Of a stretch of 64,000 bases of DNA, positions 18,467 through 26,874 are shown one piece after another. The DNA is from Actinomadura sp. 6K520 (GTDB lineage: Bacteria > Actinomycetota > Actinomycetes > Streptosporangiales > Streptosporangiaceae). A model generated the notes under the pieces. It was not told the origin of the DNA, did not search any database, and saw only the letters and a list, made by a program, of their open reading frames with translations. The stretch is taken from contig NZ_SMLC01000008.1 in assembly GCF_004349245.1 (NCBI RefSeq), forward strand, positions 1 to 64,000, read 5' to 3'. Within the stretch, counting starts at the first letter, position 1, and each line of letters starts with the position of its first letter. A program made the translations under genes and the position numbers.

Positions 18467-18989
18467 CGCCACGCCACGCCCCACCTCTCGCCACCCCGTC
18501 CACCCTGCCATCCCGCCGATGACGCACGGCACGGCCCGGCACGTCCGAGCCACCGGTCATCCACCCGGCGACGCCGCATCAACCCCCGTCCTCCTCGCAC
18601 CCGGCCCGCCGCTCACTCCGCCCGCGCCCGCACATCCGCGCGCACCGGCCCGTCCGGCGCGCCCGCGCATGCCTTTGATCACACCTCGTCCCACCTCGCA
18701 CGACTCCCGTTCCGGCCCGCACGCCCTACTGGGACGCCGCTCCGCTCCATGCGCGTCCGTCCCGTTCATCGCTCGTTTGCTTCGTCCGCCGCGAATTTCC
18801 AGACGATTCATGGAACTCGTCGGGTGAAAGTGTGCTCACGCAGGTGGCGATTTGTCCTACTCTTGCCGTGAGGTGGTGTCGCTGAGCCCTGGGTAACGGT
18901 CCGATCGCGGATCGTTTGCCGGGCTTGACCCGCCTTGGGGTGAACCCGGTATACGGGTCACTCAGTTCAGTCATCGAGGCGGAGGATTC
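18467..18989. other. 523-bp intergenic region
   Basis: The first 350 bp are repetitive C-rich sequence without a gene. The final 200 bp have lower GC and carry the promoter of the DUF2752 gene. Confidence 0.6.
18925..18955 (+). promoter_or_regulatory. Sigma-70-type promoter candidate for DUF2752 gene
   Basis: TTGACC (18925-18930) and TATACG (18950-18955) with a 19-bp spacer, about 35 bp before the GTG start. The spacer is slightly long. Confidence 0.45.
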
Positions 18990-19439
18990 GTGGGGGAAGC
19001 GCCCGGGGCGGCGGCCGCCGGTGCACCGAACGGTGTGCTCGGCGGGACCGTGAGCCGGACCCTCACCGCGGCACGGCATGGACCCAAGGGTGTGGTGCTG
19101 CGTGTCGCGGCGATGGCCGTTGCGGCCATCGGCGCGTCTTGGATCCACCGTGTCAACGACCCCGGCGTGCTCTGTCCCCTTCGGGCGCTCACCGGAATCC
19201 CGTGCCCCCTATGCGGGAGCACCACCGTGTTCATCGAGCTCGGCTCGGGCCGTCCCGCCCAGGCCGTGCTGGCGAACCCGGTGGCCCTCACCGGCGCGAT
19301 CGCGATGGCGTTCGCACCGCTGGGGCTGGGAGGACGGTGGTGGGCACTCCAGCCGAAGACCCGTGCCTGGATGCTCGGCACCGCCCTACTGGGGTCGGAG
19401 CTGTGGCAGCTCGTCCGGTTCGGTGTTCTGCGCGTTTGA
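18990..19439 (+). CDS. DUF2752 membrane protein
   Basis: A 149-aa protein with the family hallmark GIPCPLCGSTTVFIEL, a CPxCG-containing loop between hydrophobic segments, followed by LANPVAL. Three membrane segments are likely. GTG 18990 has GGAGG at 18981-18985. Function is unknown; it is often found beside RDD-type membrane genes, as here. Confidence 0.82.
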   Translation: MGEAPGAAAAGAPNGVLGGTVSRTLTAARHGPKGVVLRVAAMAVAAIGASWIHRVNDPGVLCPLRALTGIPCPLCGSTTVFIELGSGRPAQAVLANPVALTGAIAMAFAPLGLGGRWWALQPKTRAWMLGTALLGSELWQLVRFGVLRV

Positions 19440-19527
19440 GCCGCGGTCGATCCTCGGTCAGACTTGCGGAGCCCACCGGGTCCGGCGGGCGTCACATAAC
19501 CACAGGGTCAATCAATAAGGAGCAAGT

Positions 19528-20253
19528 GTGGGTAACCCCTACGACCCGTACGGTCAGCAGCCGGGCTACGGGCAGCAACAGCCCGGGTACGGCCAGCAGC
19601 CCCCGGCGCAGCCCGGGTACGGCCAGCAGCCCCCCGCGCAGCCCGGCTACGGCCAGCAGCCCGGGTACGGCCAGCAGCCGCCCGCGCAGCCGGGGTACGG
19701 CCAGCAGCCCCCGGCCCAGCCGGGGTACGGCCAGCAGCCCCCCGCGCAGCACGGCTACGGCGCCCCCCAGGCGGCGCCCCCCGCCCAGGGCTACCAGCAG
19801 GAGGTGCACCACCACCACTACGGCTCGACCGGCCAGCTGGCCGAGTGGGGCTCGCGTGCCGGTGGCTACATCATCGACTACCTCATCGTCGTCGCCCCGT
19901 TCTTCGTGCTGTACCTGATCGGCAGCCTGCTCAGCGGGTCCGGCAGCGGCGGCGCGGCCGCGATCGGCGTGCTGTTCATGCTGATCGGCCTCGCCGTCTG
20001 GCTCGGCCTCTTCCTGTGGATCTGCCACCAGGAGGGCACGACCGGCCAGTCGATCGGCAAGCGGCAGATGGGCATCCGCCTGGTCGGCGCGCAGACCGGG
20101 CAGCCGATCGGCTTCGGCATGGCCATCGTCCGCAAGATCGCGCACTTCCTCGACAGTGCGCTGTGCTACCTCGGCTTCCTCTGGCCGCTGTGGGACGACC
20201 GCAAGCAGACGTTCGCCGACAAGGTCTGCAACACCATCGTGGTCCGCGCCTGA
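19528..20253 (+). CDS. RDD-family membrane protein with Gly/Tyr/Gln/Pro-rich repeat tail
   Basis: A 241-aa protein. Residues 1-90 are a low-complexity N-terminus built from [10 protein letters not shown]-like units. An RDD domain follows: [13 protein letters not shown], a central hydrophobic pair, and [16 protein letters not shown] through [20 protein letters not shown] 19528 has AAGGAG at 19518-19523. The soluble repeat tail probably faces the cytoplasm and may phase-separate or bind partners; that is inference. A terminator follows. Confidence 0.87.
   Translation: MGNPYDPYGQQPGYGQQQPGYGQQPPAQPGYGQQPPAQPGYGQQPGYGQQPPAQPGYGQQPPAQPGYGQQPPAQHGYGAPQAAPPAQGYQQEVHHHHYGSTGQLAEWGSRAGGYIIDYLIVVAPFFVLYLIGSLLSGSGSGGAAAIGVLFMLIGLAVWLGLFLWICHQEGTTGQSIGKRQMGIRLVGAQTGQPIGFGMAIVRKIAHFLDSALCYLGFLWPLWDDRKQTFADKVCNTIVVRA
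19550..19770 (+). repeat. Tandem repeats coding the [10 protein letters not shown] array
   Basis: Imperfect 27-30-bp units (GGGTACGGCCAGCAGCC...) repeat about seven times inside the RDD gene. They are prone to slippage, so unit number may vary between strains. Confidence 0.8.
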
Positions 20254-20268
20254 TCATCGGTCCATGAG

Positions 20269-20298
20269 AGCGGGGCGTCCCTTCGGGGGCGCCCCGCT
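20269..20298 (+). terminator. Terminator hairpin with TTCG tetraloop after RDD gene
   Basis: AGCGGGGCG pairs with CGCCCCGCT, and an inner CCC-TTCG-GGG closes the loop. It lies 16 nt after the stop, and may also serve the convergent gene at 20329. Confidence 0.85.
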
Positions 20299-20328
20299 TC
20301 CGTTTCCCGGGATGCGTCCGGGCCTCGG

Positions 20329-21084
20329 CTACGGGACGGTGTCGAACGCGCTGTTGCACGCGGCCACGAGCGCCCGCCGGACGGCCCTGTCCAGCAGCCG
20401 CAGCGCCTCGGTCCGGCGCCGCATCTGGTCGGCGCCCAGGCCGCGGTCGTCCATCTGCCGGGCGAGTTCCACGACGAGGGACAGCCGGCCCGCGAGCGCG
20501 GCGACGCGGTGGGCGCGGGGCGGGTAGCCGGGGGCGAGCGGGTGGCCGCCGCGCTCCGGGTCGCGCAGGTCGACGAGCGCGTCGGCGATCTCGGGCGGCA
20601 CGCCGGCGAAGTCGTCCACGGTCAGCAGCGCCTCGGTGGCGTCCCGCATCGCGAGGGTGAGCTGCCGGTCGGCGTCCGCGAGGGACGGGACGTCGGGCAG
20701 CCCCGGGGAGGCGTCGTGCGCCGCCCAGCGGACGCCGACGTACGACGATCCGCGCCGGTCCTCGGCGGGGACGAGGCCGATCGCCCGGTCGCCCAGCGCG
20801 GCGACGACGGCGGCGCCCGCCTCGATCGCCGCGCGGTTCAGCGGGGGCGGGCCGGCCAGGCCCAGCGGGTCGCCCGGCTCGGGCAGTGCCAGCCGCAGCG
20901 CCGTCATCCCGCCGACGCGCAGGTCGCCGAGCCCGCGGCGCAGCGTCACCTCGGCGGGCTCGCCGCCCAGGATCTGCGGGCCCGCGTTCTCCTCGACGGC
21001 GTCCACCGCCTCGTCCAGGCCGACGTGCCCGGTCAGCCAGGCGTTGCCCCAGGAGACCAGCGCTGTCGCGGCGGCCGCTCTCAT
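20329..21084 (-). CDS. Conserved actinobacterial protein of unknown function
   Basis: A 251-aa Ala/Arg/Leu-rich soluble protein. No catalytic motif is recognised. Its body reads like a compact helical protein (GVPPEIADALVDLRDPERGGHPLAPGYPP precedes a helical C-terminus). The start is set at ATG 21084 (MRAAAATALV); the frame is open further upstream but composition there is non-coding. The ribosome site is weak. It is divergent from the ABC ATPase gene. Confidence 0.65.
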   Translation of the reverse strand: MRAAAATALVSWGNAWLTGHVGLDEAVDAVEENAGPQILGGEPAEVTLRRGLGDLRVGGMTALRLALPEPGDPLGLAGPPPLNRAAIEAGAAVVAALGDRAIGLVPAEDRRGSSYVGVRWAAHDASPGLPDVPSLADADRQLTLAMRDATEALLTVDDFAGVPPEIADALVDLRDPERGGHPLAPGYPPRAHRVAALAGRLSLVVELARQMDDRGLGADQMRRRTEALRLLDRAVRRALVAACNSAFDTVP

Positions 21085-21305
21085 ACGTTCTTGCTCATTC
21101 GCTTTCCCAACACTCCCGTACGAGCATGCGATCCACCATAAGCGTTCGCGAGGCCGATGCCGCCGAACGTAAGCAAGCTCTTGCGTCCGGGGTGCATCGC
21201 GGAACCGTCGTTTCCGGTGGGGCGCGGGGAGGCGCCCGCCGCCCCGGATCACATAGGTTCTTGTCTGAGGATCGGGACCACCGGGATGGGAGACGAAGGC
21301 GCGCG

Positions 21306-22094
21306 ATGGCCGGCGAGGTGCTTCAGCTCCGCGGAGTCGGGGTCAGGCGCGGCGGGGCGACCCTGCTGCGCGATGTCACATGGACGGTGAACGAGGGCGA
21401 GCGCTGGGTCGTCCTGGGTCCGAACGGAGCCGGGAAGACCACGCTGCTCCAGATCGCCGGCGCGATGCTGCATCCCACCGAGGGCGAGGTGGTGGTCCTT
21501 GAGGAGGAGCTGGGCCGCACGGACGTCTTCGAGCTGCGTCCCCGTATCGGGCTGGCCAGCTCGTCGGTCGCGGAGAAGATACCCACCCAGGAACGCGTCG
21601 TCGACCTGGTGCTGACGGGCTCGTACGCGATCCTGGGGCGCTGGCAGGAGGAGTACGACTCGACCGACGTGAGCCGTGCGGTCGCGCTGCTGGAGGCCCT
21701 CGGCTGCGCGGACCTGATGCGGCGCACGTTCGGCACGCTGTCCGAGGGCGAGCGCAAGCGCGTCCAGATCGCCCGCGCGCTCATGCCCGACCCCGAGCTG
21801 CTGCTGCTGGACGAGCCCGCCGCGGGCCTCGACCTCGGCGGCCGCGAGGACCTCGTCGCCCGGCTGTCCACCTTCGCCGACGACCCCGCCGCACCCACGA
21901 TGGCGATGGTCACACACCACGTGGAGGAGGTCCCGGAGGGCTTCACCCACGCCCTGCTGCTCCGCGGCGGCGAGCTCGTCGCGCAGGGGAAGGTGGACGA
22001 GGTGTTCACCTCCGAGCACCTGTCGGACACCTTCGGGCTCCCGCTCACCGTGGAGCGCCAGAACGGCCGGTGGTACGCCCGCGCCGTCCGGTGA
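21306..22094 (+). CDS. Stand-alone ABC transporter ATP-binding protein
   Basis: A 262-aa single ATPase domain: Walker A GPNGAGKTT, signature LSEGERKR, Walker B LLLLDEPAAGLD, H-loop VTHH. The pattern is closest to ModF/YlmA-like ATPases with no permease partner. No transmembrane gene of the same system is adjacent, so a transport role is unproven. ATG 21306 was chosen because the ATPase fold begins there; GGAGA lies upstream. Confidence 0.88.
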   Translation: MAGEVLQLRGVGVRRGGATLLRDVTWTVNEGERWVVLGPNGAGKTTLLQIAGAMLHPTEGEVVVLEEELGRTDVFELRPRIGLASSSVAEKIPTQERVVDLVLTGSYAILGRWQEEYDSTDVSRAVALLEALGCADLMRRTFGTLSEGERKRVQIARALMPDPELLLLDEPAAGLDLGGREDLVARLSTFADDPAAPTMAMVTHHVEEVPEGFTHALLLRGGELVAQGKVDEVFTSEHLSDTFGLPLTVERQNGRWYARAVR

Positions 22095-22235
22095 GCCGGA
22101 GCGGAAGGCCGGGGGCGGAAGATCGGGAGCGGCAGGCCGGGTCGCCCGTTCCGGGTACCCCGGTTCACAGCCTGACCTGCACGGTTCTCTACCATCGTGA
22201 GGCCATTGTTAGCCTTGTGAACGAGTAGGTGCGGT

Positions 22236-23015
22236 TTGGACGTCCTGGACGCGATCGCGGTGCTGGCCGCCGGGATCGCCGCCGGCGGGATCAACGCGGT
22301 CGTGGGCTCCGGCACGCTGATCACCTTCCCGACCCTCCTCGCGCTCGGCTACCCGCCGGTCGTGGCGAACGTGTCCAACAACCTCGGCCTGGTGACCGGC
22401 AACGTCAGCGGTACGTACGGGTACCGCGAGGAGTTGCGGGGGCAGCGCCGCCGGCTGGTGCGGATGGGCAGCGCCTCGTTCGCCGGCGCGCTCACGGGCG
22501 GCCTCCTGCTGCTGACGCTGCCGCCCGAGGCGTTCGCCGTCATCGTGCCGGTGCTGATCCTCGTCGCGCTGGTGCTGGTGGTCGTCCAGCCGAGGCTCCA
22601 GGCGTGGATGCGGGAGCGCCGCGACGGGCGGGAGCGGCACCGTCCGGAGGGCGGTCCCGGGCTGTGGGTCGGTGTCTTCGGCACCGGCATGTACGGCGGC
22701 TACTTCGGCGCCGCGCAGGGGATCGTGCTCATCGCGCTGCTGGGGATCGCGCTGGACGACGACCTGCAGCGGCTCAACGGCGCCAAGAACGCGATGGTGT
22801 CCATCGTCAACGGCACGGCCGCGCTGCTGTTCATCACGATGTGGCTGCTCGGCCAGACCGAGATCAGCTGGTGGGCGGTGCTGCTGATCGCGGTCGGCTC
22901 GACGGTCGGCGGGCTGCTCGGCGCCCGGCTCGCGCGCAGGATCCCGCCGGCGGTGCTGCGCGGGGTGATCGTGGCCGTGGGGCTGGCCGCGATCGCCCAG
23001 TTGCTCTTCGGCTGA
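22236..23015 (+). CDS. TauE/SafE-family permease
   Basis: A 259-aa membrane protein with eight hydrophobic segments in two repeats. The first repeat starts with GGINAVVGSGTLITFP and the second with GVFGTGMYGGYFGAAQGI, the family signatures. These permeases move small anions such as sulfite or sulfoacetate; the substrate here is unknown. The start is TTG 22236, since no ATG or GTG gives the first repeat intact. Confidence 0.86.
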   Translation: MDVLDAIAVLAAGIAAGGINAVVGSGTLITFPTLLALGYPPVVANVSNNLGLVTGNVSGTYGYREELRGQRRRLVRMGSASFAGALTGGLLLLTLPPEAFAVIVPVLILVALVLVVVQPRLQAWMRERRDGRERHRPEGGPGLWVGVFGTGMYGGYFGAAQGIVLIALLGIALDDDLQRLNGAKNAMVSIVNGTAALLFITMWLLGQTEISWWAVLLIAVGSTVGGLLGARLARRIPPAVLRGVIVAVGLAAIAQLLFG

Positions 23016-23060
23016 TCCGGGCTTCCGGCGGGGTTGCCGACGTTTGTTCCCGGGTACATA

Positions 23061-23076
23061 TCGAACATCCGTTCGG
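23061..23076 (+). promoter_or_regulatory. LexA/SOS box candidate
   Basis: TCGAACATCCGTTCGG fits the actinobacterial SOS pattern TCGAAC-N4-GTTCGA with one mismatch. It sits in a larger 24-bp palindrome (23061-23084) of two 11-bp arms around TT, 11 bp before the next start codon. TACATA precedes it and could be a -10. Confidence 0.5.
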
Positions 23077-23094
23077 ATGTTCGAGGGGGTCCCG

Positions 23095-23358
23095 ATGAAG
23101 GGCGACTGGGTCGAGATCGTGGTGGACGTCGGCGGATCCGCGACCAAGACGTACGAGGTCGCCGCCACCCGCGCCGGGCGCCGCGTGGAGATCGGCAACC
23201 GGCGCGGGGTGGTGGAGGTCAGCGAGGTGACCCGCACGGGCACCACGATCCGCACGGCCCGCTTCATGTCCAACCGGGTCCTGGCCCTGGTGGAGCATCC
23301 CGTGGCCGACGAGAAGGACGAGCGCCCCGGAGACGGGCGCGGGGAGGGGCGCGGCTAG
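23095..23358 (+). CDS. Small protein of unknown function behind an SOS-like box
   Basis: An 87-aa beta-rich protein (WVEIVVDVGGSATKTYEVAA), with an acidic tail from about residue 65. No family recognised. ATG 23095 has GAGGGGG upstream; an in-frame ATG 23044 would place the box inside the gene and is less likely. It ends with a 4-bp convergent overlap with the amidase gene. Confidence 0.65.
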   Translation: MKGDWVEIVVDVGGSATKTYEVAATRAGRRVEIGNRRGVVEVSEVTRTGTTIRTARFMSNRVLALVEHPVADEKDERPGDGRGEGRG

Positions 23359-24479
23359 CGGAAGTCGGCCTTGCGGATCATGCAGTGGACTCCCTTGATC
23401 CCGTCGACCACCTGGCTGATCTCGAAGTCGGCGGCGCCGCTGAGATAGGCGAGGGCCGTGTGCCGCGGCATCCCCTGGGTCGCCGACAGGAAGCCGACCG
23501 CGGCCCGCACGGCGCGGCGCACGGCCTCGTCCAGGTCCTCGTGCAGTCCCAGCGGCAGCCAGTGGGTCCCGGTCTCGGCGAACGGCTCGCCCAGCATGCC
23601 GAGGAGGGCGGACGCCTCCGCCCGCGGGAGCACGGTCAGCCGCAGTGTCGCGCGTAGCGGCGCCTCCAGGGCGGTGAGCGCGACCTCCCCGTTCCCCTGG
23701 GCGTAGTGCGGGTCACCGGTGTAGAAGCCGGCGCCGGGAACATGGACGGGCAGGTAGAGCGACGAGCCGACCTGGAGTTCCTTGATGTCGAGGTTGCCGC
23801 CGTGGCTTCCCGGGGGGACCGAGTGGACGGGGTCGGCGGTGTCGGCCGCCACGCCCATCAGCCCGAGGAAGGGCGCGAGCGGGAAGCGCGCGGCGCGCCC
23901 GCCGCCGTACGGGAGCGTCCCGTGCAGGCGCCCGGCCTCCTCGATGACCTCCACGAACTCGCACACGCTGTTGTAGGCGCGGACGCCGTCCCCGGCGGCG
24001 CCACTGTGGGGGCCGCTGTGGGGGCCGCTGTCGGGGGCGGTCTCGGGGAACTCGCCGGGCAGCGCCCCGTAGCCGTGCCTGCTGCTGATGAAGCCGTACG
24101 GCGCCCGGATCAGCAGGCTCAGCGTCTCGACCCGCAGCACGTCGCCGGGCTCCGCGCCGGCCACCTCGATCGGGCCGGTGACCACGTGCGGGCCGTCGGT
24201 GTCGTAGTCGTGGGCGACCGCGGACGCGGCGAGGTCGCGGGCGTCGGCGAGGACCCCGTCGGCGGGAACGCCGAACCGCGCGAGGTACGCGGCCGGGTCG
24301 CGGCCCTGGTCCTCCAGGATGCCCTCGTGGCTGAGCGTGTCGATGGTGACGGTGTCGCCGGAGGCGATCCGCAGCACCGGGGGCCGGTCCCGGTTGGGGA
24401 GCCGGCCCCACAGGCAGGTCTCGGGGGTGGTCGGGAGGTAGTGCGCGCCGTCGATCCGGCCTTCTTTGGGCTGAAGCAT
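23355..24479 (-). CDS. Acetamidase/formamidase family protein
   Basis: A 374-aa FmdA/AmdA-family enzyme. Landmarks are GDTVTIDTLSHEG near the N-terminus, GPIEVAGAEPGDVLRVE, the glycine/histidine segment PPGSHGGNLDIKEL, and GDPHYAQGNGEV, which holds family metal/active-site residues. It hydrolyses short amides to ammonia plus an acid; the substrate is unknown. Operator A lies 70-90 bp upstream, placing this gene in the IclR-type regulon. It may release ammonia during growth on the island's substrate. Confidence 0.88.
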   Translation of the reverse strand: MLQPKEGRIDGAHYLPTTPETCLWGRLPNRDRPPVLRIASGDTVTIDTLSHEGILEDQGRDPAAYLARFGVPADGVLADARDLAASAVAHDYDTDGPHVVTGPIEVAGAEPGDVLRVETLSLLIRAPYGFISSRHGYGALPGEFPETAPDSGPHSGPHSGAAGDGVRAYNSVCEFVEVIEEAGRLHGTLPYGGGRAARFPLAPFLGLMGVAADTADPVHSVPPGSHGGNLDIKELQVGSSLYLPVHVPGAGFYTGDPHYAQGNGEVALTALEAPLRATLRLTVLPRAEASALLGMLGEPFAETGTHWLPLGLHEDLDEAVRRAVRAAVGFLSATQGMPRHTALAYLSGAADFEISQVVDGIKGVHCMIRKADFR

Positions 24480-24548
24480 GGCCGCATGCTCGCCGCCCGG
24501 TGGTGCGGCACCGTTCCGAGACCGTTAACCGCGTGTAAAACCTGCACT

Positions 24549-24569
24549 ATACGAGATGGTGTCTCGTAT
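24549..24569. promoter_or_regulatory. Regulon operator, site A
   Basis: A perfect palindrome: ATACGAGA and TCTCGTAT around TGGTG. It lies between the P450 stop and the amidase start, so it should control the amidase. Core CGAGATGGTGTCTCG. Confidence 0.75.
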
Positions 24570-24574
24570 TAGCG

Positions 24575-26791
24575 CTACAGATCGAGCACCAGGCGGGACG
24601 AGGTGCAGCGGCCCACGCAGATCATCATGGTCTTGCCCGCGGCCCGTTCCTCCTCGGTGAGCAGCGAGTCGCGGTGCTCGGGCTCGCCCGCCAGCACGCG
24701 GGTCTCGCACGCGCCGCAGTAGCCCTTCTCGCAGTCGTACGACAGGCCGGGCACCGCCTCCTGGACCACCTCGATGAGCCGCCGGTCGGCGGGGACGCGC
24801 AGCGTGGCGCCCGTCCGCGCGAGGTGGACGTCGAACTCGGTGTTGAGCGCCGGGTCGAACGCCACCTCCAGCGAGTCGTCGCCGGTGAAGCGCTCGACGT
24901 GCAGGCGGGGACGGATGCCCAGCTCGTCGCAGACCCCCTCCGCCGCGGCGATCATCCCGGTGGGGCCGCAGCAGTAGACGGCGGTGTCCGGTCCGGCCTC
25001 CGCGAGGATCGCCTTCAGGTCCGGGACGCCGGCCTCGTCCTGGGGCAGCACCCGCAGCCGGTCGCCGGCGAGGCCGGCGAGCTCGTCCCGGAACGCCATC
25101 GTTGCGCGGCTGCGGCCCCCGTACACGACGCGGAAGTCGGCTCCCCGCGCGGCCGCCGCTCGCACCATGGCCAGGATGGGCGTGACGCCGATCCCGCCCG
25201 CGAGGAACAGGTAGGACGCGGCGTCCACGAGCGGGAAGTGGTTGCGCGGGCCCCGCACGCCGAACGTGACGCCGTCGCGGGCGAGCGCGTGCACCTCCTC
25301 GGAGCCGCCCCGGCCGTCCGGCTCGCGCAGCACGGCGATGCGGTAGCGCGTGCGGTCGTCCGGGTCGCCGCACAGCGAGTACTGGCGCACGCGGCCGGAC
25401 GGAAGCCGCAGCTCAAGGTGCGCGCCGGGCTCCCACGCGGGCGTTTGCGCCCCGTCGGCCCGCGCCAGCGTCAGGGCGAGCACGCCGTCGGCCGCGGTCT
25501 CGGCGCGCGTCACGGTCAGGTCGTAGGCGGCGCCGAGCGGGGACGCCGCCATGGACGTGCCGGTGGCGCGCGGGCCCGGGGTGAAGACGGCCGGGATCGC
25601 GTCCCAGCCCTTCTGGTTGCCGTTGGTCGGATACCCGACGAGGCCGTCCTCCAGCACCCGGAAGTCCGGGAGGCGGGTCAGCACCTGCGTCATCATCTCC
25701 CGGAACATCGCCCTGGCCAGGTGGGCTCCGGCGCAGCGGTGCGAGCCGATCCCGAAGCTGAGGTGCCGGGACGCGTCGCGGTCGAGCCGGATCTCCGCCG
25801 GCTCGGGGAACACGGCGGGGTCGTGGTTGGCGGCCACCCACGGGATCAGGACGCGCTCACCGGCCCGGACCGGGCAGCCGCCGACCTCGGCGTCGGCCAG
25901 CGCCGTGCGAGCCATCGACTGGGACGGCGCGAACGCCCGCAGGAACTCCTCGGTGGCGCGCTCCAGCAGGTCGGGGGAGTCGATGAGGCGCTGCCGCTGG
26001 CCGGGGTCGCGGCTCAGGTGGACGAGCGTCGACCCGGTCAGCGAGGTCGTGGTGTCGACGCCGCCCGCGATGAGCAGCCCGATCACCGAGACGAGCTCGT
26101 CCTCGCCGAACGGGTTCCCGTGCTCGTCGCGTGCGGTGACCAGGGCGCTGACCGCGTCCTCGGCGGGCTCGGCGCGGCGGTCCCGGATCAGCTCGCGGAT
26201 GCGCCGCTCCATGTAGGCGAGGCCCTCGGCGCCCCGCCGCGCGCGTTCGCTGCCGGCGGGGGCGGCGAAGATGTCGTGCACCGGCCCGGCGAGCTTCGCC
26301 CAGTCCTCCTCGGGGAAGCCCAGCCAGTCGAGGGTGACGGCGGCCGGGACCGGGTTGGTCAGGTCGCGGACGAGGTCCGCCGAGCCCAGCTCGATGAACG
26401 CGTCCACGGCCCGCGCGGCGTGCCGGGCGATCATCGGGCGCAGCCGCTCGACCGCCGCCGGGGTGAGCAGCGGGTTGATCAGGTCGCGGTAGCCGGTGGC
26501 GCGGGGCGGGTCGAGTTCGATCGGGTACTGCTCCAGGCCCGGCCCGCTCGGGATGACGATGGCGACGCCGTCCACGCCGGTCGCCTCGCGCGACGAGGAG
26601 AACGCCGCGTCGTCCCGGGCGATCCGCGCGACGTCGGCGTACCGCGTCGTGTAGACGAACCCGCCGTGCGCCGAGGTGCGCCCGACGGGGCAGCCCTCCC
26701 GGTACGCGGCGTAGTACGCGACCGGGTCGGCGTTGCATTCGTCCGAGTGGTGGTCGAACTGCTCCTGCTGTGTCATCTGCTGCTGTGTCAT
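24575..26791 (-). CDS. Self-sufficient cytochrome P450 (P450 fused to FMN/2Fe-2S reductase), CYP116B-like
   Basis: A 738-aa fusion. Residues 1-410 are P450: I-helix GGVDTTTS, ExxR (EFLR), heme motif FGIGSHRCAG with Cys near 351. Residues 420-640 are a phthalate-dioxygenase-reductase-type flavin/NAD domain (RQYSLCGDP, GGIGVTP, CCGPTGM). The C-terminus is a plant-type 2Fe-2S ferredoxin (CEKGYCGAC, later ICVGRC). This is the P450RhF/class VII layout, needing only NAD(P)H and O2. Start ATG 26791; ATG 26776 is the alternative. It is downstream of the alcohol dehydrogenase gene, on the same strand. Confidence 0.95.
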   Translation of the reverse strand: MTQQQMTQQEQFDHHSDECNADPVAYYAAYREGCPVGRTSAHGGFVYTTRYADVARIARDDAAFSSSREATGVDGVAIVIPSGPGLEQYPIELDPPRATGYRDLINPLLTPAAVERLRPMIARHAARAVDAFIELGSADLVRDLTNPVPAAVTLDWLGFPEEDWAKLAGPVHDIFAAPAGSERARRGAEGLAYMERRIRELIRDRRAEPAEDAVSALVTARDEHGNPFGEDELVSVIGLLIAGGVDTTTSLTGSTLVHLSRDPGQRQRLIDSPDLLERATEEFLRAFAPSQSMARTALADAEVGGCPVRAGERVLIPWVAANHDPAVFPEPAEIRLDRDASRHLSFGIGSHRCAGAHLARAMFREMMTQVLTRLPDFRVLEDGLVGYPTNGNQKGWDAIPAVFTPGPRATGTSMAASPLGAAYDLTVTRAETAADGVLALTLARADGAQTPAWEPGAHLELRLPSGRVRQYSLCGDPDDRTRYRIAVLREPDGRGGSEEVHALARDGVTFGVRGPRNHFPLVDAASYLFLAGGIGVTPILAMVRAAAARGADFRVVYGGRSRATMAFRDELAGLAGDRLRVLPQDEAGVPDLKAILAEAGPDTAVYCCGPTGMIAAAEGVCDELGIRPRLHVERFTGDDSLEVAFDPALNTEFDVHLARTGATLRVPADRRLIEVVQEAVPGLSYDCEKGYCGACETRVLAGEPEHRDSLLTEEERAAGKTMMICVGRCTSSRLVLDL

Positions 26792-26874
26792 GTGCGCGAC
26801 TCCAGGTGCCGCATGGTTTCCGCGCGGTGTTGCCCAGCCGCGCCTCTGGGAACTTCGGGGTCGGCTTCGCGGGG

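Noticed and set aside
19550-19770. CRISPR-like repeats
   Set aside because: Short periodic units without spacers, in frame with the RDD protein; coding repeats.
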